Positions 1-10,155 of a DNA stretch of 64,000 nucleotides are shown here, piece after piece. The translations under genes were made by a program, and so were the position numbers. The notes under the pieces are model-generated. The model searched no databases. It was not told the origin of the DNA and saw only the letters and a program-made list of their open reading frames with translations. Position 1 is the stretch's first letter. Each line of letters opens with the position of its first letter. The stretch comes from Rebecca billardiae RCC1528 (lineage: Eukaryota; Haptophyta): assembly GCA_965240325.2 (NCBI GenBank), contig OZ251235.1:1-64000 (forward strand). Direction: 5' to 3'.

Positions 1-128
1 CCTAACCCTAACCCTAACCCTAACCCTAACCCTAACCCTAACCCTAACCCTAACCCTAACCCTAACCCTAACCCTAACCCTAACCCCTAACCCTAACCCT
101 AACCCTAACCCTAACCCTAACCCTAACC

Positions 129-188
<60 letters not shown>

Positions 189-229
189 CCCTAACCCTAA
201 CCTAACCCTAACCCCTAAACCCTAACCTA

Positions 230-293
<64 letters not shown>

Positions 294-445
294 CCCTAAC
301 CCTAACCCTAACCCTAACCTAACCCTAACCCTAACCCTAACCCTAACCCTAACCCCCTAACCCTAACCCTAACCCTAACCTAACCCTAACCCCTAACCCT
401 AACCCTAACCCCTAACCCTAACCCCTAACCCTAAACCCTAAACCC

Positions 446-477
<32 letters not shown>

Positions 478-634
478 CTAACCCTAACCCCTAACCCTAA
501 CCCTAACCCTAACCCTAACCCTAACCCTAACCCTAACCCTAACCCTAACCCTAACCCTAACCCTAACCCTAACCCTAACCCTAACCTAAACCCTAACCCT
601 AACCCTAACCCTAACCCTAACCCTAACCCTAACC

Positions 635-675
<41 letters not shown>

Positions 676-965
676 CCCTAACCCTAACCCTAACCCTAAC
701 CCTAACCCTAACCCTAACCCTAACCCCTAACCCTAACCCTAACCCTAACCCTAACCCCTAACCCTAACCCTAACCCTAACCCTAACCCTAACCCTAACCC
801 TAACCTAACCCTAACCCTAACCCCTAACCCCTAACCCTAACCCTAACCCTAACCCTAACCCTAACCCCTAACCCTAACCCTAACCCTAACCCTAACCCCC
901 TAACCCTAACCCTAACCCTAACCCTAACCCTAACCCTAACCCTAACCCTAACCCTAACCCTAACC

Positions 966-1006
<41 letters not shown>

Positions 1007-1245
1007 CCCCTAACCCTAACCCTAACCCTAACCCTAACCCTAACCCTAACCCTAACCCTAACCCTAACCCTAACCCTAACCCTAACCCTAACCCTAACCC
1101 TAACCCTAACCCTAACCCTAACCCTAACCCTAACCCTAACCCTAACCCTAACCCTAACCCTAACCCTAACCCTAACCCTAACCCTAACCCTAACCCTAAC
1201 CCTAACCCTAACCCTAACCCTAACCCTAACCCTAACCCTAACCCT
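1..1245. repeat. Telomere, (CCCTAA)n
   Basis: The C-rich telomeric strand is read 5'->3' from base 1, so this is the left physical end of a chromosome, with TTAGGG on the other strand. Bases 1-1010 mix the canonical hexamer with CCCCTAA, CCCTAAA, CCTAA and CCCCCTAA variants. From about 1011 to 1245 the hexamer is uninterrupted. Some C-number variants may be long-read homopolymer errors. Confidence 0.99.
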
Positions 1246-1286
1246 TTCAGAGCAATCGCGTGGTCGGATCTCGAGAACGCCTCCTT

Positions 1287-1305
1287 CTAACCCTAACCCT
1301 AACCC
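1287..1305. repeat. Interstitial telomeric remnant
   Basis: About three telomeric hexamers reappear after a 41-bp non-telomeric spacer (1246-1286) and run straight into the first subtelomeric satellite monomer. Confidence 0.9.
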
Positions 1306-2724
1306 GCCAGAGGTCGCGCACTGTGCCGCAGAGGCTCGCCGGGCAGTGCGCGTCGGCCACGGGGGCTGTGCAGGGCCAGACAAGCTCGCACGCCCGCTGG
1401 CGCATTGCAAGAGGGGGCGTTTGCGAACACTCTGCCCGCTCGCCAAAGGCTGAACCCCATTTCTCTCCTAACGCTGCCCAATCGCCCGCCACAGCTCGCG
1501 CACTGTGCCGCAGGGCCTCGCCGGGCGGCTGCGCAGGGCCAGACAAGCGTGCATGCCCGCTGACGCATTGCAAGCGGGGGCGTTTGCGAACAATCTGCCC
1601 GCTCGCCAAAGGCTGAACCCCATTTCTCTCCTAACGCGGCCCAATCGCCCGCCACAGGTCGCGCACTGTGCCGCAGAGGCTCGCCGGGCAGTGCGCATCA
1701 TCCACAAGGCTGCGCAGGGCCAGACAAGCGTGCACGCCCGCTGACGCATTGCAAGAGGGGGCGTTTGCGAACAGTCTGCCCGCTCGCCAAAGGCTGAACC
1801 CCATTTCTCTCCTAACGCGGCCCAATCGCCCGCCACAGGTCGCGCACTGTGCCGCAGAGGCTCGCCGGGCAGTGCGCGTCGGCCACTGGGGCTGCGCAGG
1901 GCCGGACAAGCTCGCACGCCCGCTGACGCATTGCAAGCGGGGGTGTTTGCAAACAATCCGTCCACTCGCCAGCGGCTGAACCCCATTTCTCTCCTAACGC
2001 GGCCCAATCGCCCGCCACAGGTCGCGCACTGTGCCGCAGAGGCTCGCCTGGCAGTGCGCGTCGGCCACGGGGGCTGTGCAGGGCCAGACAAGCTCGCACG
2101 CCCGCTGGCGCATTGCAAGAGGGGGCGTTTGCGAACACTCTGCCCGCTCGCCAAAGGCTGAACCCCATTTCTCTCCTAACGCTGCCCAATCGCCCGCCAC
2201 AGCTCGCGCACTGTGCCGCAGGGCCTCGCCGGGCAGTGTGCATCATCCACAAGGCTGCGCAGGGCCAGACAAGCGTGCATGCCCGCTGACGCATTGCAAG
2301 CGGGGGCGTTTGCGAACAATCTGCCCGCTCGCCAAAGGCTGAACCCCATTTCTCTCCTAACGCGGCCCAATCGCCCGCCACAGGTCGCGCACTGTGCCGC
2401 AGAGGCTCGCCGGGCAGTGCGCATCATCCACAAGGCTGCGCAGGGCCAGACAAGCGTGCACGCCCGCTGACGCATTGCAAGAGGGGGCGTTTGCGAACAG
2501 TCTGCCCGCTCGCCAAAGGCTGAACCCCATTTCTCTCCTAACGCGGCCCAATCGCCCGCCACAGGTCGCGCACTGTGCCGCAGAGGCTCGCCGGGCAGTG
2601 CGCATCATCCACAAGGCTGCGCAGGGCCAGACAAGCTCGCACGCCCGCTGGCGCATTGCAAGCGGGGGTGTTTGCAAACAATCCGTCCACTCGCCAGCGG
2701 CTGAACCCCATTTCTCTCCTAACG
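1306..2724. repeat. Subtelomeric satellite, 8 monomers of ~182 bp in two 4-mer blocks
   Basis: The anchor CGCGCACTGTGCCGCAG recurs near 1315, 1497, 1660, 1841, 2023, 2205, 2386 and 2567, giving spacings of 181-182 bp. The exception is monomer 2, which lacks about 18 bp (163 bp). Monomers 1/5, 2/6, 3/7 and 4/8 are near-identical pairs, so the array is two copies of a four-monomer higher-order unit of about 710-727 bp. Long open frames across the array follow from GC-rich periodicity and are not taken as genes. Confidence 0.95.
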
Positions 2725-2742
2725 GATATCCCACTGCAACAG

Positions 2743-2759
2743 ATAGGATCTGATCCTAT
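2743..2759. repeat. 17-bp palindrome at satellite/unique junction
   Basis: ATAGGATC and GATCCTAT flank a single central T, about 20 bp after the last satellite monomer. A related palindrome lies at 6402-6420. Confidence 0.7.
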
Positions 2760-2989
2760 GGCATACGCCGCGTTTCTGAAAGGCTTGGCTTGCGAGCCGG
2801 CGAGATCGACACGCGGAGGACAAAAGAAAATCATATTCCTGCTTCGTCGCACCAATAGACTAAACGAAGATCGGACGGAGATCGTGGTCTTCAGATGCAA
2901 GACCTGGAAGCCCCCCTTGGGAGTTTTCAGTTGGGGCTCTCAACGCGGCCCGGCGAGGCGGACTTCTGAGGATTCTGAGGATCCTAGAG

Positions 2990-3493
2990 AGGCGGCCGGC
3001 GGGCGAGCACACGACGCCGCCCTGCGGCGGGGAGCCGTCCGCGCCGTGCACGCTCACTGGCACCCACGTCTCCTCCGCCGCGCTGCTCGCCTCCCGTCCA
3101 CGTCGTCTGACCGACGCCCGTCGGCACGTGACGTTCACGTTGCCCACGTCGTGCTCTCAGTGGGAGCGCGACGAGCACGCGCTGCCCGCACCCTTCGATG
3201 CTTTCCTCTTCGCATCGGGCGCGCTTGTGCTGTGGAGCCTGCGCGTGCAGGAGGAGGAGCTCTTTCTCAATCAACGTCGTGCGCGCCCGCCTTCATTCAC
3301 GCTGCGCCGCGCGGAGGGGGAGAGCGCGCGCGGCTGGGCGCCGCTCGGCCGGCTGCTGGGCTCGCGCAAGTCGGAAGTTCCGGCGCTCGACCTGACGCTC
3401 CCCAGCGAGGAGGCCGAACAGATGGATGTCCCAGCTGCGGCTCACTGTGAGAGCAGCTTGTGGGAGCGGGCTCCTGCACGGCACGGTTTGTAA
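2990..3493 (+). pseudogene. Possible coding remnant, unidentified
   Basis: An open frame with less biased amino-acid composition than its surroundings runs from about 2990 to 3493, with an internal ATG at 3128. The stretch FDAFLFASGALVLWSL (about 3197-3244) looks like a real hydrophobic beta/alpha segment followed by an acidic EEE. It faintly recalls the RMND1/DUF155 'F-x-x-G-x-V-x-W' segment, but I would not assign it. No clear start, neighbouring exons or full domain is visible. It may be a decayed fragment or chance. Confidence 0.25.
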
Positions 3494-5090
3494 ACAAGGT
3501 TGTCGACGCCCAGGGTGGGCTGGCTGCGGTGAAGCTCAGGGCGTCCACCGACACCAGCGCAGCCAGGCGTGAGGCCCGCCTTCTCAGGAAGCACAGGTAC
3601 GCGTCCAAGGCGTTGCCTGGATGCAGCATGCAGCTCACGAGTGCGGCCTCGTCGCCCGCCGCACGGTGCGCCGTTCTACGCGGCCATGAACTCGTACGGA
3701 GGCACTCGCGGCGTACGCGGGTAGTGGGGAGGGCAAGCACAGACTATGGAATTGTCATGTCTTATCACTCTGGCATCGAATCCAAGGTCAGCCCGGGCAG
3801 CACGCTCGCGGCAGTGCACGCCGCTGGGTTCACCAAATCGGCCGAGGCCCGTGCAGACTCGTGGCGATGCCGAGTTGGCGAGTTATTGCAGCGCCGGTGC
3901 GCACGGCGCCCCGCGTCAAAGGCCCGCGACGACTCTTGGGAGCTTGGCACTAGACGGACGACAGCGCGGTGGGCGTCGTCGTCACTCTGCTGCCCGCCAT
4001 TCACTCAATATACAGATGACGATCATCATCAGAGCATGCAGTCACCGCGTGTCGAACTTTCGCGATTGGCGAGTGCCGCCGCCGGACCAGACTCATGTCC
4101 CATCACGGGACACGGTGCCATCTGAGGCATCGAACGTCTGACGGATACTCGGATCTAGCAACAGCGCCAGCAATTTGACATCTACGACTTCTAGCGCCGG
4201 TCCGACCGGCGGCGGAGACGTTCCGCCGGCGGCGACAGAAGTGGTGACGCCGCCCGCACTGATGGCGCAGCGCCCGGATCTGACACTGACTTCTGAGTCG
4301 GACTCGGATCGGGATGAGGAATTCAGGAAGTACGGGTGAACAACGACGAGTAATAATAACGGGCTAACTAATGCGCGCGCGGGCCCGACGTCGGATGAGT
4401 CGTCGGAACGAATAGGCGAAATAACGTCCTGGAATCGGCACGACTCGGCGGCGCGCCACGGCCCGCCGGTACTACTACACGGTCCGATAGTTATACCGCC
4501 GTTATTATAGCAGTACGTACGCGGCCGTAATCCCGTATAGTCGACGAGCGGTAGTCGTCGTCGCCGAGCGATCATTCGCGGCGAATCAACACGCGCGGCT
4601 CACCGCCCGGCAAAACAAGCGTTGCACTCCACGCTGTGATCATCTGGCCCGGTCTTGAGGACGTCGCCGCATAACTCCATCAGCTCAAATGCGACCTGCG
4701 GGAGGTGAAAACGGCACATGCCGCGGACGCCAGGCCCTAACGACATGATGAGCTTGCCCGCCGCGGACCGGCCCGCCACCACCCTTTTGATGTGCATCCG
4801 GCCGATCGACTGCGCAGCGAGTCTGGCCACGCAGTGGCAGCGTCGTGAAAGGCGTCGCCATCGTCTTCATCCATGTCACCGTCACCGTCGCAAGAGCCGT
4901 GGTGAGCGCCTATAGGAAGGCCGGCGACCCCAACCTGCGGCGCGACGCAAGCCCGGGGCCTGCCGTGTACAGTACAGTGGCCGGGCCCGCATCACAGAGC
5001 TGCAGTGTTGGTCGGCTGGAGTTGAATACGATGCCTGGTCTTTCAGCCCATCTTCCAATCCCCAATCCCACTTGAGTTGCGACCATCGCC
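3494..5090. other. Gene-poor subtelomeric DNA
   Basis: No protein family, RNA gene or mobile-element end is recognisable here. GC content and word usage change repeatedly, with more AT-rich patches around 4300-4520. Open frames are short and on both strands. Nothing supportable was found. Confidence 0.5.
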
Positions 5091-5093
5091 AGC

Positions 5094-5812
5094 CCAAGGG
5101 CCGTAAGGGCACCCAACTCCCAGTGCGGAGGTTGGGGCGCCTCTGTTGTGCTCGCCTCCGTGAGTGCCCGCGGTGAGTGGCCCGTCGCCGAAGACGCGGG
5201 AGGCGAGGGTGCGGGCATGACGGGGCGCCGCGGCGGGCGGCGCGCGGCGGGCGGCGCGCGGCGGGCGAGGCGGACAGTGCTGATGGCGAGGCGGAGGTGG
5301 AGGCGGAGGTGGGGGCGAGCCGAGCGCAGCTCGGCTGAGGCCACCGGACGCGCGACGAGTCGAGCAGCCGACCGCCGGGAACGGAAGTGAGTCAGGCGGA
5401 CATGGAGGCTGCCCGTAGGGGCCTACAAGCCAAAGTGCGGGCGGGCGCCCACGCTTGCCCCTGCGTGCCCGGTGCAAGCAGCCCGAGCGCTCCGTTTGCT
5501 GCTGGCGCGCACGGCACGAGTGAGCTCGCGCGCCGCGTTGGCAACTGCCGATTGCACGGGCCGAGAGGCGAAAGAGGCGAGCCTGGCGGACTCACGCGCG
5601 TGTCAGGAGAGCCTTGACCCGCGCCGCTCAGCGGCGAGCCGTCCGGGTTCGGCATCGCCGCCAGTCATCCAGGCAGAGCGCTCGACGTCGCGCCCTCGCG
5701 CAGCGTTTGAAGCACGCCGGCCGGACGCGAGTCGCGAGGCCACGAGACAGACAGAGGCACCTCAACCTCCGAGCTGGCCGCACTGGGAGTTGGGTGCCCT
5801 TACGGCCCTTGG
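5094..5812. repeat. Inverted repeat pair, 5094-5144 and 5753-5812
   Basis: The right arm is close to the reverse complement of the left arm, with a short insertion. The shared core includes CACTGGGAGTTGGGTGCCC and the following TTACGGCCCTTGG. The roughly 610-bp spacer is GC-rich and has no recognised gene. Either an inverted duplication or a decayed element. Confidence 0.75.
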
Positions 5813-7309
5813 CCAGCCGCCGTCTTCGCCATCAGCGTCGGCGGCTAGCTGCCTTGAACCTCACGGAGCCAGCGAGCCAGCGGCTCCCCTCGCTTTGACG
5901 CGCTCTACTCGAGTCTCGACCCGAAGCCCTTCCGCTCGCAAGCGATCTCGTCCAGGCCTCGTGGAGGTGGAGAAGGACACAAAAAAGGAGCGAAGATTGC
6001 TGAGATGCTAAGGAGATTGCGGCCAAGCCATCATGCCTTCCGGGACGACCATTGGCTCGTTTTCTTCCTGATTCCAGTCTTTCGCCTGATGGTATTGAGA
6101 TAATATGTCTCACTTTGGCGACCGCTCATTTTTCGATCCCCCCCCAACCGACCAATGGGAAGGCGGAGCCGCGACTCGCTCTGAAAATGCGTGAATTGTT
6201 TCGCGGTCTGGCGGACCGGCCCGTGGAAAAACGCAGCGGGATGAGTTCACCAGAGCGCCAGCGGCTCAGTTTTGCGCATACGATCATCGGTGTTGCTATA
6301 TCGTACACACAACTCCACCGGCTGTCGACACACACCATCTCCGCCTGCCGCCACTGCCACTGCGGTCGCGCGCGCGCGCGCGCGACCGCGCGCGCGCGCG
6401 CGATCCTATGCCATAGGATCCGCGCCAGGGACGGCTACATAGGATCGGCATGACAGCGTCAGTTGCTCGCCCCTGGCAGCCGAGCGGCGACCCTGGGCAC
6501 GGACGGCGCCGGCGGGTGCTCGCACCGGATGCCCGCGCTGCGGCCCGCACCGCCGCCCACGCCGCCAGGCGCGTTGCTGCCCGTGGCACACCGATTCTGG
6601 GGCGGGGCGAAGAGAGGGCAACCGCCATCGTGCGTGCGGCCACGGACGATGGTGGCGGCCGTCCTTGTGGACCACTAGCCCACGAATCCAAGAGCGTGCG
6701 GGTCGAGCGGCGCGTAAATCGACTGCGGCACACGCATGGCGTGTCTACAGGTGCGATACCATCCACGCACGCGGCATGGCAAGATGTTCCGGCTACCTCC
6801 GAGGCTTGCTCTACATGCGCGCCGATGCTCGATCGCAACCACCTGACGACGCGAGCGACCCGCAGCGGCTTGCGCGCGCAGCCCCGGCGTGACGTACAAT
6901 GCCGTGCTTGGCGAGGACCAAAACGCATTGTGGATGAACCTCGTACGGCTCCGGTCGAGCACAGTGAACCACGATGTGTGAGCATCAAGCTGGGTGTCAT
7001 CTACAAGTGCCACATGTCGGTCGGCGTTGCCGCCGTGGAGTCGCAAGGCGGCAGCGACCGCGACGGCTTCACGCGCTCCATCCGTGGAGCCCAAAACATC
7101 ACAACAAGCTCGCTCTGGCGGATGGTGGCGACACTGCTACCGACCCCTAGGTGCAGCGGCCGCCAGCCCGGTAGAAAGAGCGATGGCGGCATCGCCTCCG
7201 GGCGCGAGCGGCGCCTTCGCCGCTGCGCCCGCGCCCGCTCGCGCGACGGCAGGCGCGCGCGGTCTTGCACGCGCTGAGGCGGCGTGCGCCGCAGCGAAGA
7301 CGCGGCGCC
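5813..7309. other. Gene-poor subtelomeric DNA with (CG)n palindromes
   Basis: No gene was recognised. The clearest structure is at 6362-6420: an alternating GC tract forming palindromes, followed directly by the GATCCTATG-C-CATAGGATC palindrome. Open frames across this area are arginine/alanine-rich in several frames at once, as expected of GC-rich non-coding DNA. Confidence 0.5.
6402..6420. repeat. 19-bp palindrome GATCCTATG-C-CATAGGATC
   Basis: Perfect 9-bp arms around one central base. It follows an alternating CG tract and is followed at about 6438 by a further ATAGGATC. The half-site matches the palindrome at 2743-2759. Confidence 0.75.
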
Positions 7310-8555
7310 CGGTGCCCGGCGCGCACCCGCCCGCGCGCCTGCTCCCCGAGCAGCGAGCGCCGTGCCGCGGCGGTCGCGGCCGCATGCAGAGCTATGCGCA
7401 CCCTAACCGCAAGGGAGCAAGCCACGCGCGGCACGCGTACGCAGCCCCTCGCAGTGGCGCGAGCGCAGCGCCATCGATCCATCGCGCACGCATGCGCCCA
7501 CCGCCCGCCCGCCGCACGCGCCGCGCCGAGCGCGCGCGCGCGCATGACGGCCAGCACCCGTCCGCCGGCCGCTGCGGCCACCGAGAGGGGCAGCGCACGA
7601 GCGGTGCATCTGGCTGGTGCTGCAGGCAGCGTTCGAGCGGGCGCGCATGCGATGGGTCGAGCGTATGCACGCCAGTGCCCCGCGCCAGCCCGTGGCGCGC
7701 CGGCCGCGCGCCGGCCCGCTTCACACGCAGCTGCCGCACGCGAGCGCGACGCCTGCCAACCGCGAGCCGTCGCCGCGGCCGCGCCTTCGCAACGGCAGCG
7801 TGCGCGCCAGCTGGCGATGAGCTGGACACCAAACGTGCGCGCTGCACGCCGCGTGCCCGCCGCGCAGCCCGCCCGCGCGCCCTCTTGCCGCGCCCGTCGC
7901 TGCGGCGAGGCGACATGCTCCTTCCGCGGAGAGCGGACCGCGCGCCTGCGAGAAAGAAAAAGCAAATGGAGCGTCGCGACTCGCGAAATGCGCGGCCTAG
8001 AAAAGGCGCAGCAGACGATGGCGGCGCCCGCCGCCTCGCACTCTCGCAGCGAGACCGCATCGTCAGGAGCCATCGCCTCTTCCCGCGATGCCAGGTCGAC
8101 CGCGCGCGCCGTCGCGCGGGCACGAGGGCCTCCGCGCACACATACCGCACGCGGCGCCAGGTGCGCACCCGCCCGCGCCACCGTGCCCAACGCAAGCGCT
8201 GCACCTCGGGCACGACCGCACGCCGATCGAGCAGTGCGCACGCAGACGAGGAGAGAGCGTGCTGCGCGCGAGCGCGCGCACGCGGCCCCGCGCAGTGGCG
8301 CGGGAGCAGCGCAGCCACTCCATCGCGCACTCCTGCGCCCGCCGCCCGCCCGCCAAGGGCGCCGCGCCGAGCGCGCGCGCGCGCGCACGCGACAGCCCGC
8401 ACCGGTCTGCCGGCCGCTGCGGCCGTCGAGCGTGGCAACGCACGAGCGGTGCATCCGGCCGGTGCGGCAGGCAGCGCGGGCGTGGGCGCGCATGTGTCGG
8501 CCCATCTCGGTGTAGCACGCCAGCGTTCCGCGCCAACCCGTGGTCTGCCCGCCGA
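7310..8555. repeat. Diverged direct duplication, ~7310-7700 and ~8155-8555
   Basis: Two blocks of about 390-400 bp share ordered words: the stretch around CGCAGTGGCGCGAG, the CCGCCCGCC run, GCCGGCCGCTGCGGCC and CGCACGAGCGGTGCATC. The last of these lies at 7594 and 8439, an offset of 845 bp. Similarity is patchy, so the duplication is old. The blocks stay open in several frames but show no recognisable domain. Confidence 0.7.
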
Positions 8556-8639
8556 CTCGCCTCACATGCGCCGAGCGTGAGGCCAGTCGGCCGCCAGCAA
8601 TCACGCACCGCTGACCGCACGGCTCCGCCTCCTGCGCAA

Positions 8640-9100
8640 GGGCAGCAAGGGCGTATGCTGGGCATTCCTCAGCCGCTGCTCACCGGAGCCAGAGAAGGCG
8701 AGGTGGACGATGGGGGGCCGGGGCGAAGGCAGCTTCGACCGGTGCGAGGCGCTGGATCGGCAAACCCGTGCGCAGCGCTCACGTGTGGCCGTTTGGCGGC
8801 CCGGCTGGCCTCCGGCTGCTGTCGGACCGCGGCTCTGGAGGCGGTTGAGGCGGCGGATCAGCGCTACCGGGCCGTACGTGCGCGGCGCGGTCGGTTCCTC
8901 GCGCTTGGAGACCCCGAGTGAGTGGCAACCGCGAGGGCACTCCCAAATACCAGCGTTGTGAGCCGCCACGGCGTGAGATCAGTGGCTGACGACTGGAGCA
9001 GCGGCGGGCTGCGCCGAGCCGGTAGCACACGGCAGGCCGAGCCAGTTAAGTGGCACTCAGCGACGGACCGGAGGCCGCACTCGGGGCATTGGCCGACGTG
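8640..9100. other. GC-rich spacer, no feature seen
   Basis: Sequence between the two subtelomeric duplications. No gene, RNA or element end is recognisable. Confidence 0.5.
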
Positions 9101-9120
9101 AATGTCCGTAGCGCCTCGGG

Positions 9121-9558
9121 GCGCGCCCTCAGCCGACGCCCCTACCGCCCGCGCGTCGGCGCAGCGCTCGGCAGCACCAGCCAAGTTAGCGGTTCTGACG
9201 GCGGGCAAGATGTGCACGTGCTGGGGCGCGCCGCTGAGGGGTCTGACGCCGCGCCCCACTAGTCAGACTCGGTCTACCGGTGGTATAGAACGACACTGCA
9301 CCACCGCTAGCTTCGGGCGGCGCGCCTTCAGCCGACGCCCCTACCGTCCGCGCGTCGGCGCAGACCTCTGGCTCGGCCGCGCCCTCAGGCCGAGACCGAG
9401 TGGCAGTTATTCACGGTGCTGGCGGGCAAGATGTACACGCTGGGGCGCGCCCAAGTGGGGCCTGACGCCACGCCCCACGACTCAGCTACTACGGTCTGCT
9501 ATCTACCGGTGGTAAAGAACGGCACTGCTGCACTACCACCGCTTGCTTCGGGGCCGGT
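9121..9558. repeat. Tandem duplication, ~9121-9319 and ~9320-9558
   Basis: Both copies begin with GCGCGCC followed by the TCAGCCGACGCCCCTACCG block. Both continue through GCGGGCAAGATGT, a GGGGCGCGCC word and a CTACCGGTGGTA word. Offset is about 200 bp. The second copy carries an extra segment. No coding potential was recognised. Confidence 0.75.
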
Positions 9559-10155
9559 GGCGCCCCGTCCGCGACGGCCCGGAGCCGCGACGCTGCTGAT
9601 TAGCGGGCGCGCGCATTGCTGCGCGCTTATATCATCGTCGTCAGATGACGCGTCGTCAGCAGCTAGCATGCAGTACTACTCGATCAGTACAGATTGAGAG
9701 TTGGCCCGATGCATCACGTAGTCGTACGGCCTCGTCACGGCGCGGCCCGCTCCGCGCTGCGGGAGCTAGCCTGCCGACTGAGCAGTACCGCGCTGCTCAG
9801 GCCCGGTCCGCCATCCGAGAATCCGACTGGGCCGCGGGCTACTCACTGCGCATCGATCAGTACCGCGTCATAGTCGGCCATGCATCAAGGCGGCACTGAG
9901 CCCACAAGGGCGCACGCTGTGAGTAAGCATTGAACGACGACGGCGCGAGCTCGCGCCAATCGCCCGCGCCCGCGCGCCGCCTGCCAGCATTGGCTGCCGG
10001 CCCACTTCCGACTGACCGAGGCGAGCCGACCAGTGATATCCAGATGACGCGGTTCGGCGCCCGGCAGCGGATCCGCGCCGCGCGACTGCGCCCGCGCCCT
10101 CGGCCGCGCGCGGCCGCCGCGGCGGCCGCCGCCCGCGCGCGCGCGTCCTCGCCCG
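9559..10155. other. Spacer before the first gene
   Basis: Moderately GC-rich, non-repetitive DNA with no recognised gene. It lies downstream of the minus-strand aminotransferase and would contain its 3' UTR. Confidence 0.5.

Noticed and set aside
1003-2562. Long open frames through telomere and satellite, including an RV dipeptide protein
   Set aside because: They follow from hexamer periodicity and repeated GC-rich monomers; the same peptides recur with each monomer and in several frames.
6994-8604. Three 350-530 residue open frames on both strands
   Set aside because: All are Arg/Ala-rich, overlap each other and match no domain; the region is a diverged direct duplication of GC-rich DNA.
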